In this document: positions 1 to 9,069 of the stretch, in pieces | Layout: each line of letters opens with the position of its first letter | How positions within the stretch are numbered: position 1 is the stretch's first letter | From: Thermoleophilaceae bacterium | GTDB taxonomy: Bacteria; Actinomycetota; Thermoleophilia; Solirubrobacterales; Thermoleophilaceae | DNA length: 64,000 bases | Assembly: GCA_030446485.1 (NCBI GenBank) | Contig: JAUJNF010000010.1 | Span: forward strand, 29,693-93,692 | Direction: 5' to 3' | The notes under the pieces: model-generated | What the model was told of the DNA's origin: nothing | The model's input: the letters and a program-made list of their open reading frames with translations, nothing else | The model's database searches: none | Made by a program: the position numbers and the translations under genes

Positions 1-578
1 GCGTAGCGGTGAGCGGCGAGAGCCGCGGCAGCCGATTCGATCTCCTCGATGCGGCGGTACCAGAGCTCGCCGCCCTCGTCGACGATGTGGTCCTCCACGA
101 GCTCCTCGATGCGCCTGGCCACCCCCAGGGGGTGGCGGCGGGCCGGGAGACGGCGCCCCTGCAGCGCGCAGAACACGCCCTCGATGTTGGTCTCGAACAC
201 CGGCGCCGTCCGGTAGGCGCCCTCCGGAGTGGCGCCCTCACCGGCTCCGGCCTCCGGGGCCGGGGCGAACACGCTGCGCCCGGCGAGGGCCGTGAGCAGC
301 CCGAGCGCCTCCCCCGCCGCAGGCTCCGGTGCGACGCCCCGCCGGCGCAGCTCCTCGTCGCACAGGCGCTCCGCGTGCCCGACGGCCGGCCGGGTCAGCG
401 GAGCGCCGACCGCCACCACCACCTCCTCCATGCCGTCGAGAGCGCCGGCCACCGCGGTGGCCGTCCCCGGCTCGTAGAAGGTCGCGGGCAGCCGAATCGG
501 AGGCTGGGACACCCGCTCCTCGGCCAGGACGCACATCTGGAGGAGCCCCCGAGCAACCGAGATGCCGCAGTAGCGCAC
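1..578 (-). CDS. DUF429 family protein (predicted RNase H-fold nuclease), C-terminus cut by window edge
   Basis: The reading frame is open from a GTG at 578 to the window edge, giving about 192 visible residues; it is missing from the ORF track because it runs off the end. The N-terminus GISVARGLL resembles the G-hD-x-A-x-G-h strand that opens DUF429 proteins, VVVAVGAPL resembles the following acidic strand (here without its Asp), and VFETNIEGVFCALQGR followed by an R-x-x-EEL helix matches the family core. A purine-rich GGCGGGGGCC lies just before the GTG. The gene starts 43 bases downstream of dapL and is probably co-transcribed with it. DUF429 proteins are predicted nucleases of the RNase H fold with no firm role. 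The replaced first Asp (GID to GIS) makes catalysis doubtful. Family assignment is by motif only. Confidence 0.6.
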   Translation of the reverse strand, partial: MRYCGISVARGLLQMCVLAEERVSQPPIRLPATFYEPGTATAVAGALDGMEEVVVAVGAPLTRPAVGHAERLCDEELRRRGVAPEPAAGEALGLLTALAGRSVFAPAPEAGAGEGATPEGAYRTAPVFETNIEGVFCALQGRRLPARRHPLGVARRIEELVEDHIVDEGGELWYRRIEEIESAAAALAAHRY

Positions 579-621
579 TAGTGGCCCCCGCCGAAACCGG
601 CCGTGGTTGAGGCGGTGGCCA

Positions 622-1785
622 CTAACCCCCCAGGCTCGAGCGAAGCCGCTCCACGGCCTCGCCGAGACGCTCGTCGGGAACCGTCAGGGAGATCCGAAAG
701 AAGCCCTCGCCGCTCGCCCCGTAGGCCGAGCCCGGCGAGAGCACGACCGCCGATTCCTCGAGCACCAGCTCGCAGTACGAGGCCGAGGAGTGGCCCGCGG
801 GCACCGGCGCCCAGACGTAGATCGTGGCCTTTGGAGGGTTCACTTCGACGCCGATGTCGCGCAGCGCGTCGCACACGAGGTCACGGCGCCCACGGTAGAC
901 CTCGCTCATCGTCGCTGCCGCGTCGCCCCCGCGCTCGAGCGCCGCGACGGCGGCCACCTGCACCGCCTCGAACATGCCCGAGTCGATGTTGGTCTTCAGG
1001 CGCCAGTACGAGTCGATGGCCTCGGCCCGGCCGACGATCGCCGCCGTGCGCCAGCCGGTCATGTTGTAGCCCTTGGAGAGGGAGAACACCTCCACGCCCA
1101 CCTCCTTGGCCCCGGGGGTGGCCAGGAAGCTCGGGGCGACGTAGCCGTCGAAGGTCGTCTCGGTGTAGGAGGCATCGTGCACGGCGAGGATGTCGTGAGC
1201 GCGCGCGAACGCGACGGTCTGCTCGAACAGCCCGTCGGGCACGACGGCGCCGGTCGGGTTGTTCGGGTAGTTGAGGAAGAGCAGGCGGGCGCGCTCCCGG
1301 TCGGCGGCGGGCACGGCGTCGAGATCCGGCGCGAAGCCCCGCTCGGGAAGCAGCGGCAGCGCCACGCTGTCGGCACCCGCCAGGACCGGACCGCCGGTGT
1401 ACACCGGGTAGCCGGGATCGGCGGCCAGGGCGGCGTCGCCGGCGTCGAGGAACGCGAGGTTGAGGTTGAAGATGCACTCCTTGGCGCCCAGCGCCGGGAT
1501 GATCTCGGTGTCGGGGTCGAGCTCGACGCCGAAGCGGCGGGCGTAGAAGTCGGCCACCGCGCGCCGGAACTCGGGCCGCCCGCGGTTCGACGGGTACTGG
1601 TGCGTGCCGGGGTCCGTCGCGGCGGCCGACAGCGCGTCCACCACCAGTCCCGGAGTGGGCGTGTCGGGATCGCCGATCCCGAGGCTGATCACGTCGATGC
1701 CCTCGGCCTTCTTGGCGGCGATCTTGCGCTCGAGCTCCGCGAAGAGGTACGGCGGGATGCGCTCGAGCCTGCTACTCGGTTTCAT
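622..1785 (-). CDS. dapL: LL-diaminopimelate aminotransferase
   Basis: A 387-residue class I/II PLP aminotransferase. DapL converts tetrahydrodipicolinate and glutamate directly to LL-diaminopimelate, bypassing the succinyl or acetyl branch of lysine and peptidoglycan precursor synthesis. The N-terminal RIPPYLFAEL, the YPSNRGRPEFR substrate loop, NYPNNPTGA (about residues 172-180) and the PLP lysine in SLSKGYNMTGWR (K238) are all visible and typical of the DapL group. The ATG at 1785 overlaps the end of dapF by 14 bases, so the two are translationally coupled. dapA and dapB lie 23 kb away in the same window, which supports DapL over a generic aminotransferase. Length is normal. Confidence 0.88.
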   Translation of the reverse strand: MKPSSRLERIPPYLFAELERKIAAKKAEGIDVISLGIGDPDTPTPGLVVDALSAAATDPGTHQYPSNRGRPEFRRAVADFYARRFGVELDPDTEIIPALGAKECIFNLNLAFLDAGDAALAADPGYPVYTGGPVLAGADSVALPLLPERGFAPDLDAVPAADRERARLLFLNYPNNPTGAVVPDGLFEQTVAFARAHDILAVHDASYTETTFDGYVAPSFLATPGAKEVGVEVFSLSKGYNMTGWRTAAIVGRAEAIDSYWRLKTNIDSGMFEAVQVAAVAALERGGDAAATMSEVYRGRRDLVCDALRDIGVEVNPPKATIYVWAPVPAGHSSASYCELVLEESAVVLSPGSAYGASGEGFFRISLTVPDERLGEAVERLRSSLGG

Positions 1786-2617
1786 GCAGCTCCTCCAGGA
1801 AGTCTTCGCTCAAGGCGCCGCTGTATACCGGAACCGCCCACCCGGTCAGGTCCACATGCAGGTCCTCGCCCACCGCGACCTCCATCTCCCCACCGTCGAG
1901 GCGCACGGTCACCGGGCTGTCAGCGCCGCGCATCACCGCCGCCACGGCGGCCCCGGTGGCGCCGGTGCCCGACGAGAGCGTCTCCCCGACGCCCCGCTCG
2001 AAGATGCGGGCCCGGATCTCCGCGTCGCCGGTGCGGCGCCAGAACGAGACGTTGGTTCGGTTCGGGAAGAGCTCGTGGCCCTCGATCGGGGGACCGAGTT
2101 CGACGAGCTTCAGCTCCTCGAGCTCCTCCCCCACCTCGATCGCGCACTGGGGGTTGCCAACCGATACGTGCTGGAACCGCCACTCGTGACCGGCCGTGGT
2201 GAGCGTTCCCGCGCCGTCGTCCGGGCCCGAGGGAAAGTCCTTCGAGCGCAGCCGCGCTCGGCCCATGTCCACGGTGCACGTGGTCGGCCCCGTGATCCGC
2301 GGGCGGATCTCGCCGGCGGCCGTCTCGATCGAGAAGCTGTCGTGCTCGGTCCACCCGCTGCGGCGCAGGTAGAGGATGGCCTCGCGCGCCCCGTTGCCGG
2401 ACAGCTCGGCCTCGGAGCCGTCCGGGTTGAAGATCCGCAGCCGAGCCACGAAACCCGCCGACGTCGCCTCGGACAGCAGAAGCAGGCCGTCGGAGCCGAC
2501 GCCCGTGTGCGGCCGGCAGATCTTCTCGATGCGCGTGGCGGTCAGCGCGAAGGGAAGCTCCCTCTCTTCGACGACTAGGTAGTCGTTACCGAGCGCCTGC
2601 CACTTCTCGAACCTCAA
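1772..2617 (-). CDS. dapF: Diaminopimelate epimerase family protein with both catalytic Cys replaced by Ser
   Basis: 281 residues, the normal DapF length. The ORF track extends to 2944, but similarity begins at a TTG at 2617 giving (M)RFEKWQALGNDYLVVEE, the classic DapF start. DapF interconverts LL- and meso-diaminopimelate using two cysteines as acid and base. Here the first site reads ELSGNGARE (Ser at residue 73) and the second GETLSSGTGA (Ser at about residue 216), where the family has CGNG and CGTG. Both codons (TCC and TCG) are clear in the sequence. The rest of the fold, including HTGVGSDGLLLL and VSVGNPQCAI, is conserved. It sits directly upstream of dapL. It may be a divergent epimerase or a changed enzyme. 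Confidence 0.85.
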   Translation of the reverse strand: MRFEKWQALGNDYLVVEERELPFALTATRIEKICRPHTGVGSDGLLLLSEATSAGFVARLRIFNPDGSEAELSGNGAREAILYLRRSGWTEHDSFSIETAAGEIRPRITGPTTCTVDMGRARLRSKDFPSGPDDGAGTLTTAGHEWRFQHVSVGNPQCAIEVGEELEELKLVELGPPIEGHELFPNRTNVSFWRRTGDAEIRARIFERGVGETLSSGTGATGAAVAAVMRGADSPVTVRLDGGEMEVAVGEDLHVDLTGWAVPVYSGALSEDFLEELHETE

Positions 2618-2657
2618 GGCCGCGGCACTATACGGCCCCGGAGCGCCGGCGCTGCTG

Positions 2658-4727
2658 CTACCTGGCCACCCCGATGCGCTTGCAGCGCTGGCGGTCGCGC
2701 TCCGAGCGGAACTGGCTGTTCCGCTGGTCCTCGCAGCCGGAGCGGCCCCTCGGGCCGCGACCGTTCTGGCCGCCACCGCCCCCGCGCTTGCGCCGAACGG
2801 CCCGGACCGCGGTGCTGCCGGGGTCGAGGCCGCTCTTGGTGGCGCGGGCCGTGAACCGGCCGACCCGTCGCAGCTTGGCCGTGATCGTGACGCGGCCCTG
2901 GGAATCGGTGCGCGCCGTGCGGCCGGCGAAGCGCACCCTGGCACCGCTCACCGGCGTGGCACCGGCCTGCGATCTGCAGGCTCGCGCGCTGCAGTCGATC
3001 CGCGGCGGCAGCTCGCTGCCCTCCCCGGCGGTGGTCGCCGTGAAGCGGAAGCGGGTACGCCGGCCGACGGTGGCGCGCGTGGGGCTCACGGTGAGGCGAA
3101 TCGCACGGCTGACCGGGTCTCCGCCCGGATCCTGGCTGACAAAGGCCTCACTCAGCATCCGGCTCGCGGGGTCGCGGTTGGCCGGAGCGGCGCGTCCGAG
3201 CAGCTCCATCACCGTCGCTGAGACGTCGACGTTCTCGGCCTGTCCGGGATTCTGGGCGGTGTCGTCGCACGAGCCGGCCTGGGCGTCGGTGCACCCGGGT
3301 CCCGGCTGGCCATTCAAGGTCTGCTGGCGCACGAGGTCGCCGCCGATGACGGCGAAAAAGTTGTCCCGGGTCTGCGGCCCGCCGTGGTTGCCGGCGAGCG
3401 GATTGATCGGATCGGAGAAGGCGCTGGCCGTATCGGCGCTCACCAGGAGATCGCCCGTTCGGTCGCCGGCGATGCGCCATTCGGGGTGCACGCCACCGAT
3501 TGTGTTGGTGGCGCCCCCGTCGGCCGGGTTGTCCTCCCGGTATAGGGCTTCCATCACTCCCGGCAGCCGCATGACGCCGCTCGGCCCTATGGCCGCCTCT
3601 CGGAGGCGCTTGAGCAACGTGAACCGATCGGGGCTCGCCCGGTCGGTCAGGTAGACCAGTGCCGCGCTGCCGTTCTGGACGATCCGGTAGCTGCTGGAGG
3701 AGATGCCTGCAGCCCGGAAGCGCTGGTCCAGCGAGAACTTCTCCGGGGTGGTGTCCATCGAGTGGTCCGACAGAGCCACCATGACCGTCCGCTGCCACAG
3801 CCCGAGCTGCTTCTGCTGGTCGACGAAGCGCCGGAGCTGGGCGTCGGCCATGGCGATGGCCTGGTCGTACGCCGGTCCGGCGCCGAAGCCGTGGCCGACC
3901 TGGTCGATCGTCGGGAAGTTGACGAAGGTGAGGTTCGGCCGCTTGGTCTGCCCGTCGGCCGGCACGCCCTCGCGTACCGTGCGGAGCACCTCGTCCATGA
4001 CCACCGCGTCGTCGCGTGCGGTGCCGGTGGCGGGGTTGGTCGGTATCGGACGGCAGTACGACGGGTTGCCCGAGCCGCCGCCGCTGCTCGAATCGCCGGA
4101 CTCCGGGCCGGGTCCGCCCGAGCCCTCACAGGGCGCGAACAGGAAGTCGGCGTCGAAGCTCTTGTTCCCATCCACCGTCCGGCTCGCGAAGATCCGGCCC
4201 AGCTTGGGCTTGCCGAAGATGCCGGCGGTGGTGATCTCCTGCGGGTTCGGCTGGCTCTCCGCCGCCTGAAAGACGGTCTCGGCGTTCACGCAGTTGGCGT
4301 TCTCGCCGCTGACCACCGTGGGCGCCGTGCTCAGGTTGATCGGGCCGGTGGGCGCGCAGCTGTCCCTGTTGGCGGTAGGCGAGTAGACGGCGAAGGAGTT
4401 GCCGGGGATGCCCGAGCTGTTGCCGTACGCGCCAGTGGCCATGGCCGTGTGGTTCGGGTTGGTCTCGGCGACCATGAGGGCGCGCGACTCGCGGTAGTAG
4501 GTGGAGCGCGCGCCGTTCTCGCCGGCCAGCAGCGAGCTCAGGAACGGTGCCCGGCCCTGATCGACCCGGTCGCCGTCGAGGCCGTCGAAGACGAAGACGT
4601 ACACGAGCGGCTTGCTCGTGACGTCGACCGGCGCGGTCTGCGCCGCAGCCGCCGCGGGCAGCACGGCGAGCAGCGCCAGGCAGGTGAGTAGACGAACCAG
4701 CACGGCGCGGAAGTGTGGCAGCTTCAC
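2658..4727 (-). CDS. Secreted alkaline phosphatase superfamily protein (type I phosphodiesterase-like)
   Basis: 689 residues starting with a Sec signal peptide (VRLLTCLALLAVLPAAAAAQ). The catalytic domain carries metal-site motifs of the alkaline phosphatase/nucleotide pyrophosphatase superfamily: VFDGLDGDR near the N-terminus, a Thr nucleophile region AETNPNHTAMATG, TIDQVGHGFG, ALSDHSMD and AGNHGG. After about residue 540 an Ig-like or carboxypeptidase-regulatory-like domain follows (VSPTRATVGRRTRF to FTARATKSGLDPG) and then a basic Gly/Arg tail. It probably hydrolyses phosphodiesters or phosphomonoesters outside the membrane. The substrate cannot be read. It is divergent from the PhoD gene, so the 89-base gap between them should hold both promoters. 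Confidence 0.75.
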   Translation of the reverse strand: MKLPHFRAVLVRLLTCLALLAVLPAAAAAQTAPVDVTSKPLVYVFVFDGLDGDRVDQGRAPFLSSLLAGENGARSTYYRESRALMVAETNPNHTAMATGAYGNSSGIPGNSFAVYSPTANRDSCAPTGPINLSTAPTVVSGENANCVNAETVFQAAESQPNPQEITTAGIFGKPKLGRIFASRTVDGNKSFDADFLFAPCEGSGGPGPESGDSSSGGGSGNPSYCRPIPTNPATGTARDDAVVMDEVLRTVREGVPADGQTKRPNLTFVNFPTIDQVGHGFGAGPAYDQAIAMADAQLRRFVDQQKQLGLWQRTVMVALSDHSMDTTPEKFSLDQRFRAAGISSSSYRIVQNGSAALVYLTDRASPDRFTLLKRLREAAIGPSGVMRLPGVMEALYREDNPADGGATNTIGGVHPEWRIAGDRTGDLLVSADTASAFSDPINPLAGNHGGPQTRDNFFAVIGGDLVRQQTLNGQPGPGCTDAQAGSCDDTAQNPGQAENVDVSATVMELLGRAAPANRDPASRMLSEAFVSQDPGGDPVSRAIRLTVSPTRATVGRRTRFRFTATTAGEGSELPPRIDCSARACRSQAGATPVSGARVRFAGRTARTDSQGRVTITAKLRRVGRFTARATKSGLDPGSTAVRAVRRKRGGGGGQNGRGPRGRSGCEDQRNSQFRSERDRQRCKRIGVAR

Positions 4728-4816
4728 CGGGGGTCGTGCGTAACCAACCTGTGAAGCGGCGCGCGCCGCCCCGAAAATCCCTACGCTTCACGACTCGGTA
4801 ACCCCTTCGGCGCCAC

Positions 4817-6491
4817 GTGCGTCACACTTTCGCCCTCATGCCGCCCCGAGTCGACCTTCCCCTCAGCCGCCGCACGCTCTTGAGCGGCGCGGCCGTGGGC
4901 GCCGGCGGGCTGGTGATCGCCGGGGATGCGACCGCGTTGGCCCGGGCACGCCGCCGCACCCGCTACGCGCGCACCCCTCGCCAAGGGCGTGAAGTACGGG
5001 CAGGGAGTTGCCTCCGGGCAGCCGGGTACCAGGGGGATCACGCTGTGGACGCGGGTCGAGGGCCTCGACCGGACGTCGCGGCTGCAGGTCGAGGTCTCGC
5101 CCGACGAGGACTTCAGGCGGATCGTGGCCCGCAACGACGTGATGGCCGAGCAAGCGCGCGACTTCACGATCCACACGCGGGTCACCCGCGGCCTCAGGCC
5201 CGGCGAGCAGTACTTCTACCGCTTCTACACCTGCATGGACGAGAACAGCCAGGTCGGCCGCTTCCGCACGGCCCGCCCCGCCGACTCCCGCGAGCCGGTG
5301 CGCATCGGCTTCTTCTCGTGCCAGGAGTACGGGTCGGGCTTCTACACCGCCCACGCCGCCCTGGCCCGAGAGGCGGATCTCGACCTGGTGATCGGCCTCG
5401 GCGACTACATCTACGAGCGCGTCTTCGAGCGTAACCCGATCCGGTCCGACACCACCGGCGCCAACCGCGACGGCGAGGTCCAGACCCTTCCCGAGTACCA
5501 CGAGAAGTACAACCTCTACAACGCGGACCCGGAGCTGATCCGGATGCGGGCCAGCCATCCGATGATGGCCATCTGGGACGACCACGAGGTCGAGGACAAC
5601 TACGCCCGGGAGAAGCCCGGCGAAGCCACGAGGCAGGTGCGGATCCCGTTCCTGCAGCGTCAGCGCAACGGGTACGACGCGTTCTTCGACCACATGCCGC
5701 GCATTCGCGTCAGGAAGGATCCGGACCAGATCTTCGGTCGCATCGGCCTGGGAGGCAGCGCCGACGTGTTCCTGCTGGATCAGCGGCGCTTCCGCGACGA
5801 CCAGGCCTGCGGCGACGAGTTCGCCGTGCCCTGCGGTGAGCAGGACGATCCGGGGCGGACCCTTCTCGGCCAGGATCAGAAGCGCTGGCTGCTCGACGGT
5901 CTCGCCGCCTCACGCGCCACCTGGAAGATCGTGGGCAACCAGGTGATGATCATGGCGCTCGACGTGCCGCGCGGGAACGCGCTGAACCCGGACCAGTGGG
6001 ACGGCTACGCGGCCGAGCGCGCGGAGCTCCTGAACTTCATCCGCGACCGGGGGATCGAGGACGTGTCCTTCGTGACCGGCGACATCCACACCTTCTTCGC
6101 CGGCAACGTGTCCCCCACCGGCCGCCAGAACGAGGTTCGTCTGCCAGAGGCGGTGGCCACCGAGTTCGTCGGCGGCTCGATCAGCTCGAAGGGGATCTTC
6201 GACCAAGCGGGGGGCGAGGGGGGTCGCGACGTCACGGCGTTCCCGAGCGACCAAGGCGTCTTCATCAACAACCCGCACATCCGCTTCAGCAATCAGAGCT
6301 TCAAGGGCTACGGCGTGCTCGAGGCCGGGCCCGAGGAGCTGCGCGTGGCGTACCGGGCGGTACGCACCACGCAGGCTCGAGAGAGCGAGCCGTTCACGCT
6401 GGCCGAGTTCCGGGTGGCCCGCGGGCGCCCCGAGGTCGAGGTGGTGCGGGCGCCTACCACCGGCCCGCAGCCGCTGCCGCTCGTGCCCTGA
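4817..6491 (+). CDS. phoD: Alkaline phosphatase D (PhoD family), Tat-exported; frameshifted near the signal peptide
   Basis: The Tat signal (LSRRTLLSGAAVGAGGLVIAG, ATG at 4817 or 4838) lies in one frame and the mature enzyme in another, beginning GVKYGQGVASGQPGTRG. The two join near 4968-4985 in a GC-rich run if one base is restored. PhoD enzymes are extracytoplasmic Ca/Fe phosphodiesterase-phosphomonoesterases. An N-terminal PhoD_N Fn3-like domain and the metallophosphatase core are visible, with GLGDYIYE, WDDHEVEDNY and FVTGDIHTFF as metal ligands. The joined length of about 557 residues is normal. Because the downstream frame is intact for 500 codons, a sequencing indel is more likely than a pseudogene. 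Confidence 0.82.
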
Positions 6492-6513
6492 AAGGGTGCT
6501 TGTGCCCTGACGC

Positions 6514-9060
6514 CTACTCGTAGGCCAGCGCGTCCAGCACGTCGAGCTGCGACGCCCGGCGTGCGGGCAGCACCGCCGCGAGCACGCCCGCGAGGGCGGC
6601 CAGCACCATGAAGGCCAGGATCGAGAGCACGGGGATGGACAGCTCGAAGCCCTCGTCGCGCAGCGGCTGCATGATCACGGCCGCGAGCAGCACGCCCAGC
6701 ACGCATCCGAGCGCCGCACCCATGATCGAGGTGATCACCGACTCGTACCGCACGATCTGCCGCAGCTGGCGCCGAGACATGCCAATCGCGCGCAACATGC
6801 CGAACTCGCGCGTGCGCTCGTAGATCGACAGCGCAAGGGTGTTCACGATCCCGAACAGCGAGATGAGCACCGACAGCATCAGCAGCACGTAGACGAGCGC
6901 GAGCAGCTGGTTCACCTGGTCGCCCTGCGCCTCCTTGTAGGCCGCGCGATCGAGCGCCTCGGCGGTCGGGAAGCCGGAGTCCAGCACCTTCGTGACCCCC
7001 GCCTCGACGGTGTCCACGTCGGCCCCCTCCGCCACGTCGATGAGCACCACGCCGTCCTCGCGCTCGTCGAAGTCCACCTCCAGCGCCTCGTTCGGCACGT
7101 AGTAGGTGCCGGACAGGGCGCTGGGCCCGACGATCACGCCCCGGACGGCGTATGCCTTGCGCGCCCCCGTCGGCGTCGTGACCCTCAGGGTGTCCCCCAC
7201 TCCGCGCCCGTTCTCCTTCGCCCAGTCCTCCTCGACCAGGGCGTCGCCGGTCGCCAGTCCGGTGAGCGTCGCCTCCGAGCCCTCGATGAAGCTGAGGTTC
7301 GACACGTTCGCGAACGTGCGCGGGTCGATCCCCGTGACCGAGACCTGGTCGGGAACGCCCTCGACCCGGCTCTCACTGAAGCGCAGAGGCGACACCGCAG
7401 CGACGCCATCGACGCCGGCCACCGCTTCACTGGCGGCCGACGGCAGCGGGGAGAAGCCGTCGACGTGCTGCAGGATCAGATCGCCGGCGAAGTCCTCGTC
7501 CACGGTCCGGTCGATCGAGGCCCGCAGGCCGCCGGCGAAGACGGTGGCGAACGTGACGAGCGCCAGGCCCACCATCAGCGCCGCCGCGGTCACCGCGGTG
7601 CGGCCGGGGCTGCGCATGGTGTTCTCACGGGCCAGGCGGCCCGCGAGGCCCCGCAGCCGCTCGACCGGCCGGCCGATCGCGCTGGCCACCGGGCGCACGA
7701 GCTGCGGGCTGAGCAGGGCGACGCCCAGGAAGATGCCGGCCGCCCCGGCGCCCAGGAGGGCAAGGGCCGTGTTGTCGTCCTCGATCCCTGCGAAGAGGCC
7801 GACGCACAGGACGGCGACCGCCAGCACCACGAGCGCCGCGCCGGCCGGCGCCCGCAACCGGGCCCCGCGCCCCGCGGGCAACGTCGCGCCCTCCCGCAGC
7901 GCGCTGACCGGCGGGACGCGAGTGGCCCGGAGGGCGGGCACGAGGCTCGCCACCACGGTCACGATCGTGCCGATCAGCAGTGAGACGACGATCGTGCGCG
8001 GGGCCAGCACGGTGCCGGTATTCGGAAGGTCGGCGCCCACCGCCTTGAAGAGCGCGTTCAGGGCGCGGGCGATCAGGAGCCCGAAGAGCACGCCCAGCAC
8101 CGACGCGCTCGCGCCGATCAGGAGCGCCTCGGTCACGACGCTCGTCACGATCTGGCGCCGGCTTGCGCCGATGGTGCGCAGCAGCGCGAACTCGCGCGTG
8201 CGCTGGGCGACGGTGATCGAGAAGGTGTTGAAGATCGTGAAGCCGCCCACGAAGAGGGCGACCCCCGCGAACACGAGCAGGGCCGTCTTGAGGAAGCCGA
8301 GGTCCTCGGCGATGTCGGTCGACAGCACCTCCGCCTGCTCCTGGCCGGTGCGCACGTCCACCACCGCGGGCAGCACGGCGTCGATCCGCCGCTTGAGCTC
8401 CGCAGGCGAGGTGCCGGCCTCGGCGGCCACCACGATCTCGTCGAACCTGCCCTCCTTGCCGGTGATCGACTGCGCCTCCTCCGGAGTGAGCACTGCCACG
8501 CTCGCCCCGCCGAAGGACTCGACCTCGCCGAAGGTGGCCACGCCGCTGATGCGGTAGTCGCGCGCCGGCCCTTCGCCGGCGATCGTCAGCCGGTCCCCCA
8601 CGGCCAGGCCCTCGCGGTCGGAGGTGAGCTTGTCGAGCGCCACCTCCTCCGCGTTCTCGGGCGGGCGGCCGTCGACGAACTCGAAGGCCTCGAAGCGGTC
8701 GGGGCGCGCCGCGGCCGCGAAGTTGGGAGCGCCGCCGGTCTGCAGCGGCTCGCCGTCCTCGCCGATGAGCGAAACGAGTCCGAAGATCGTGCCGACGGCC
8801 TCCTCGACGCCGTCGACGCCCTGTACCTGCTCGAGGAGCGCGGCATCGAAGGGCGGCGGCTCGTCCTCGAGCTCGACCTCCTCGTGCGGGACGATCGATA
8901 CGTCGGTGCCCTTGTTGCCGGCCTCGAAGATGTCCTCGAAGGAGCGGTTGATCGTGTCGGTGAGCACGTAGGTGCCCGCCACGAGCCCGACGCCGAGGAC
9001 CACCGCCAGGGCGGTCAGAGCGGTGCGGAGCTTGCGCGCGGCGAGGCCCCGGAGGGCCAG
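6514..9060 (-). CDS. FtsX-like ABC transporter permease (MacB/LolC type)
   Basis: About 830-848 residues with two FtsX-type permease halves. An N-terminal TM segment (LTALAVVLGVGLVAGTYVLT) is followed by a large periplasmic MacB_PCD-like domain, a three-helix FtsX block (VFAGVALFVGGFTIFNTFSI), a second external domain, and a C-terminal FtsX block (YVLLMLSVLISLFGIVNTLAL with RTREFGMLRAIG). The frame opens after the TAG that ends the ATPase gene and has no ATG, GTG or TTG before 9003. The conserved LRGLAARKLRTALTAL helix implies a start near a CTG at 9060; a missing base is also possible. It forms an exporter or lipoprotein-releasing complex with the adjacent ATPase. Cargo is unknown. Confidence 0.85.
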   Translation of the reverse strand: MALRGLAARKLRTALTALAVVLGVGLVAGTYVLTDTINRSFEDIFEAGNKGTDVSIVPHEEVELEDEPPPFDAALLEQVQGVDGVEEAVGTIFGLVSLIGEDGEPLQTGGAPNFAAAARPDRFEAFEFVDGRPPENAEEVALDKLTSDREGLAVGDRLTIAGEGPARDYRISGVATFGEVESFGGASVAVLTPEEAQSITGKEGRFDEIVVAAEAGTSPAELKRRIDAVLPAVVDVRTGQEQAEVLSTDIAEDLGFLKTALLVFAGVALFVGGFTIFNTFSITVAQRTREFALLRTIGASRRQIVTSVVTEALLIGASASVLGVLFGLLIARALNALFKAVGADLPNTGTVLAPRTIVVSLLIGTIVTVVASLVPALRATRVPPVSALREGATLPAGRGARLRAPAGAALVVLAVAVLCVGLFAGIEDDNTALALLGAGAAGIFLGVALLSPQLVRPVASAIGRPVERLRGLAGRLARENTMRSPGRTAVTAAALMVGLALVTFATVFAGGLRASIDRTVDEDFAGDLILQHVDGFSPLPSAASEAVAGVDGVAAVSPLRFSESRVEGVPDQVSVTGIDPRTFANVSNLSFIEGSEATLTGLATGDALVEEDWAKENGRGVGDTLRVTTPTGARKAYAVRGVIVGPSALSGTYYVPNEALEVDFDEREDGVVLIDVAEGADVDTVEAGVTKVLDSGFPTAEALDRAAYKEAQGDQVNQLLALVYVLLMLSVLISLFGIVNTLALSIYERTREFGMLRAIGMSRRQLRQIVRYESVITSIMGAALGCVLGVLLAAVIMQPLRDEGFELSIPVLSILAFMVLAALAGVLAAVLPARRASQLDVLDALAYE

Positions 9061-9069
9061 CCCGGCCGT

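Noticed and set aside
1772-2944. Extended dapF ORF to 2944 as a fusion protein
   Set aside because: The extra 109 residues are antisense to the phosphatase gene; DapF similarity starts at 2617.
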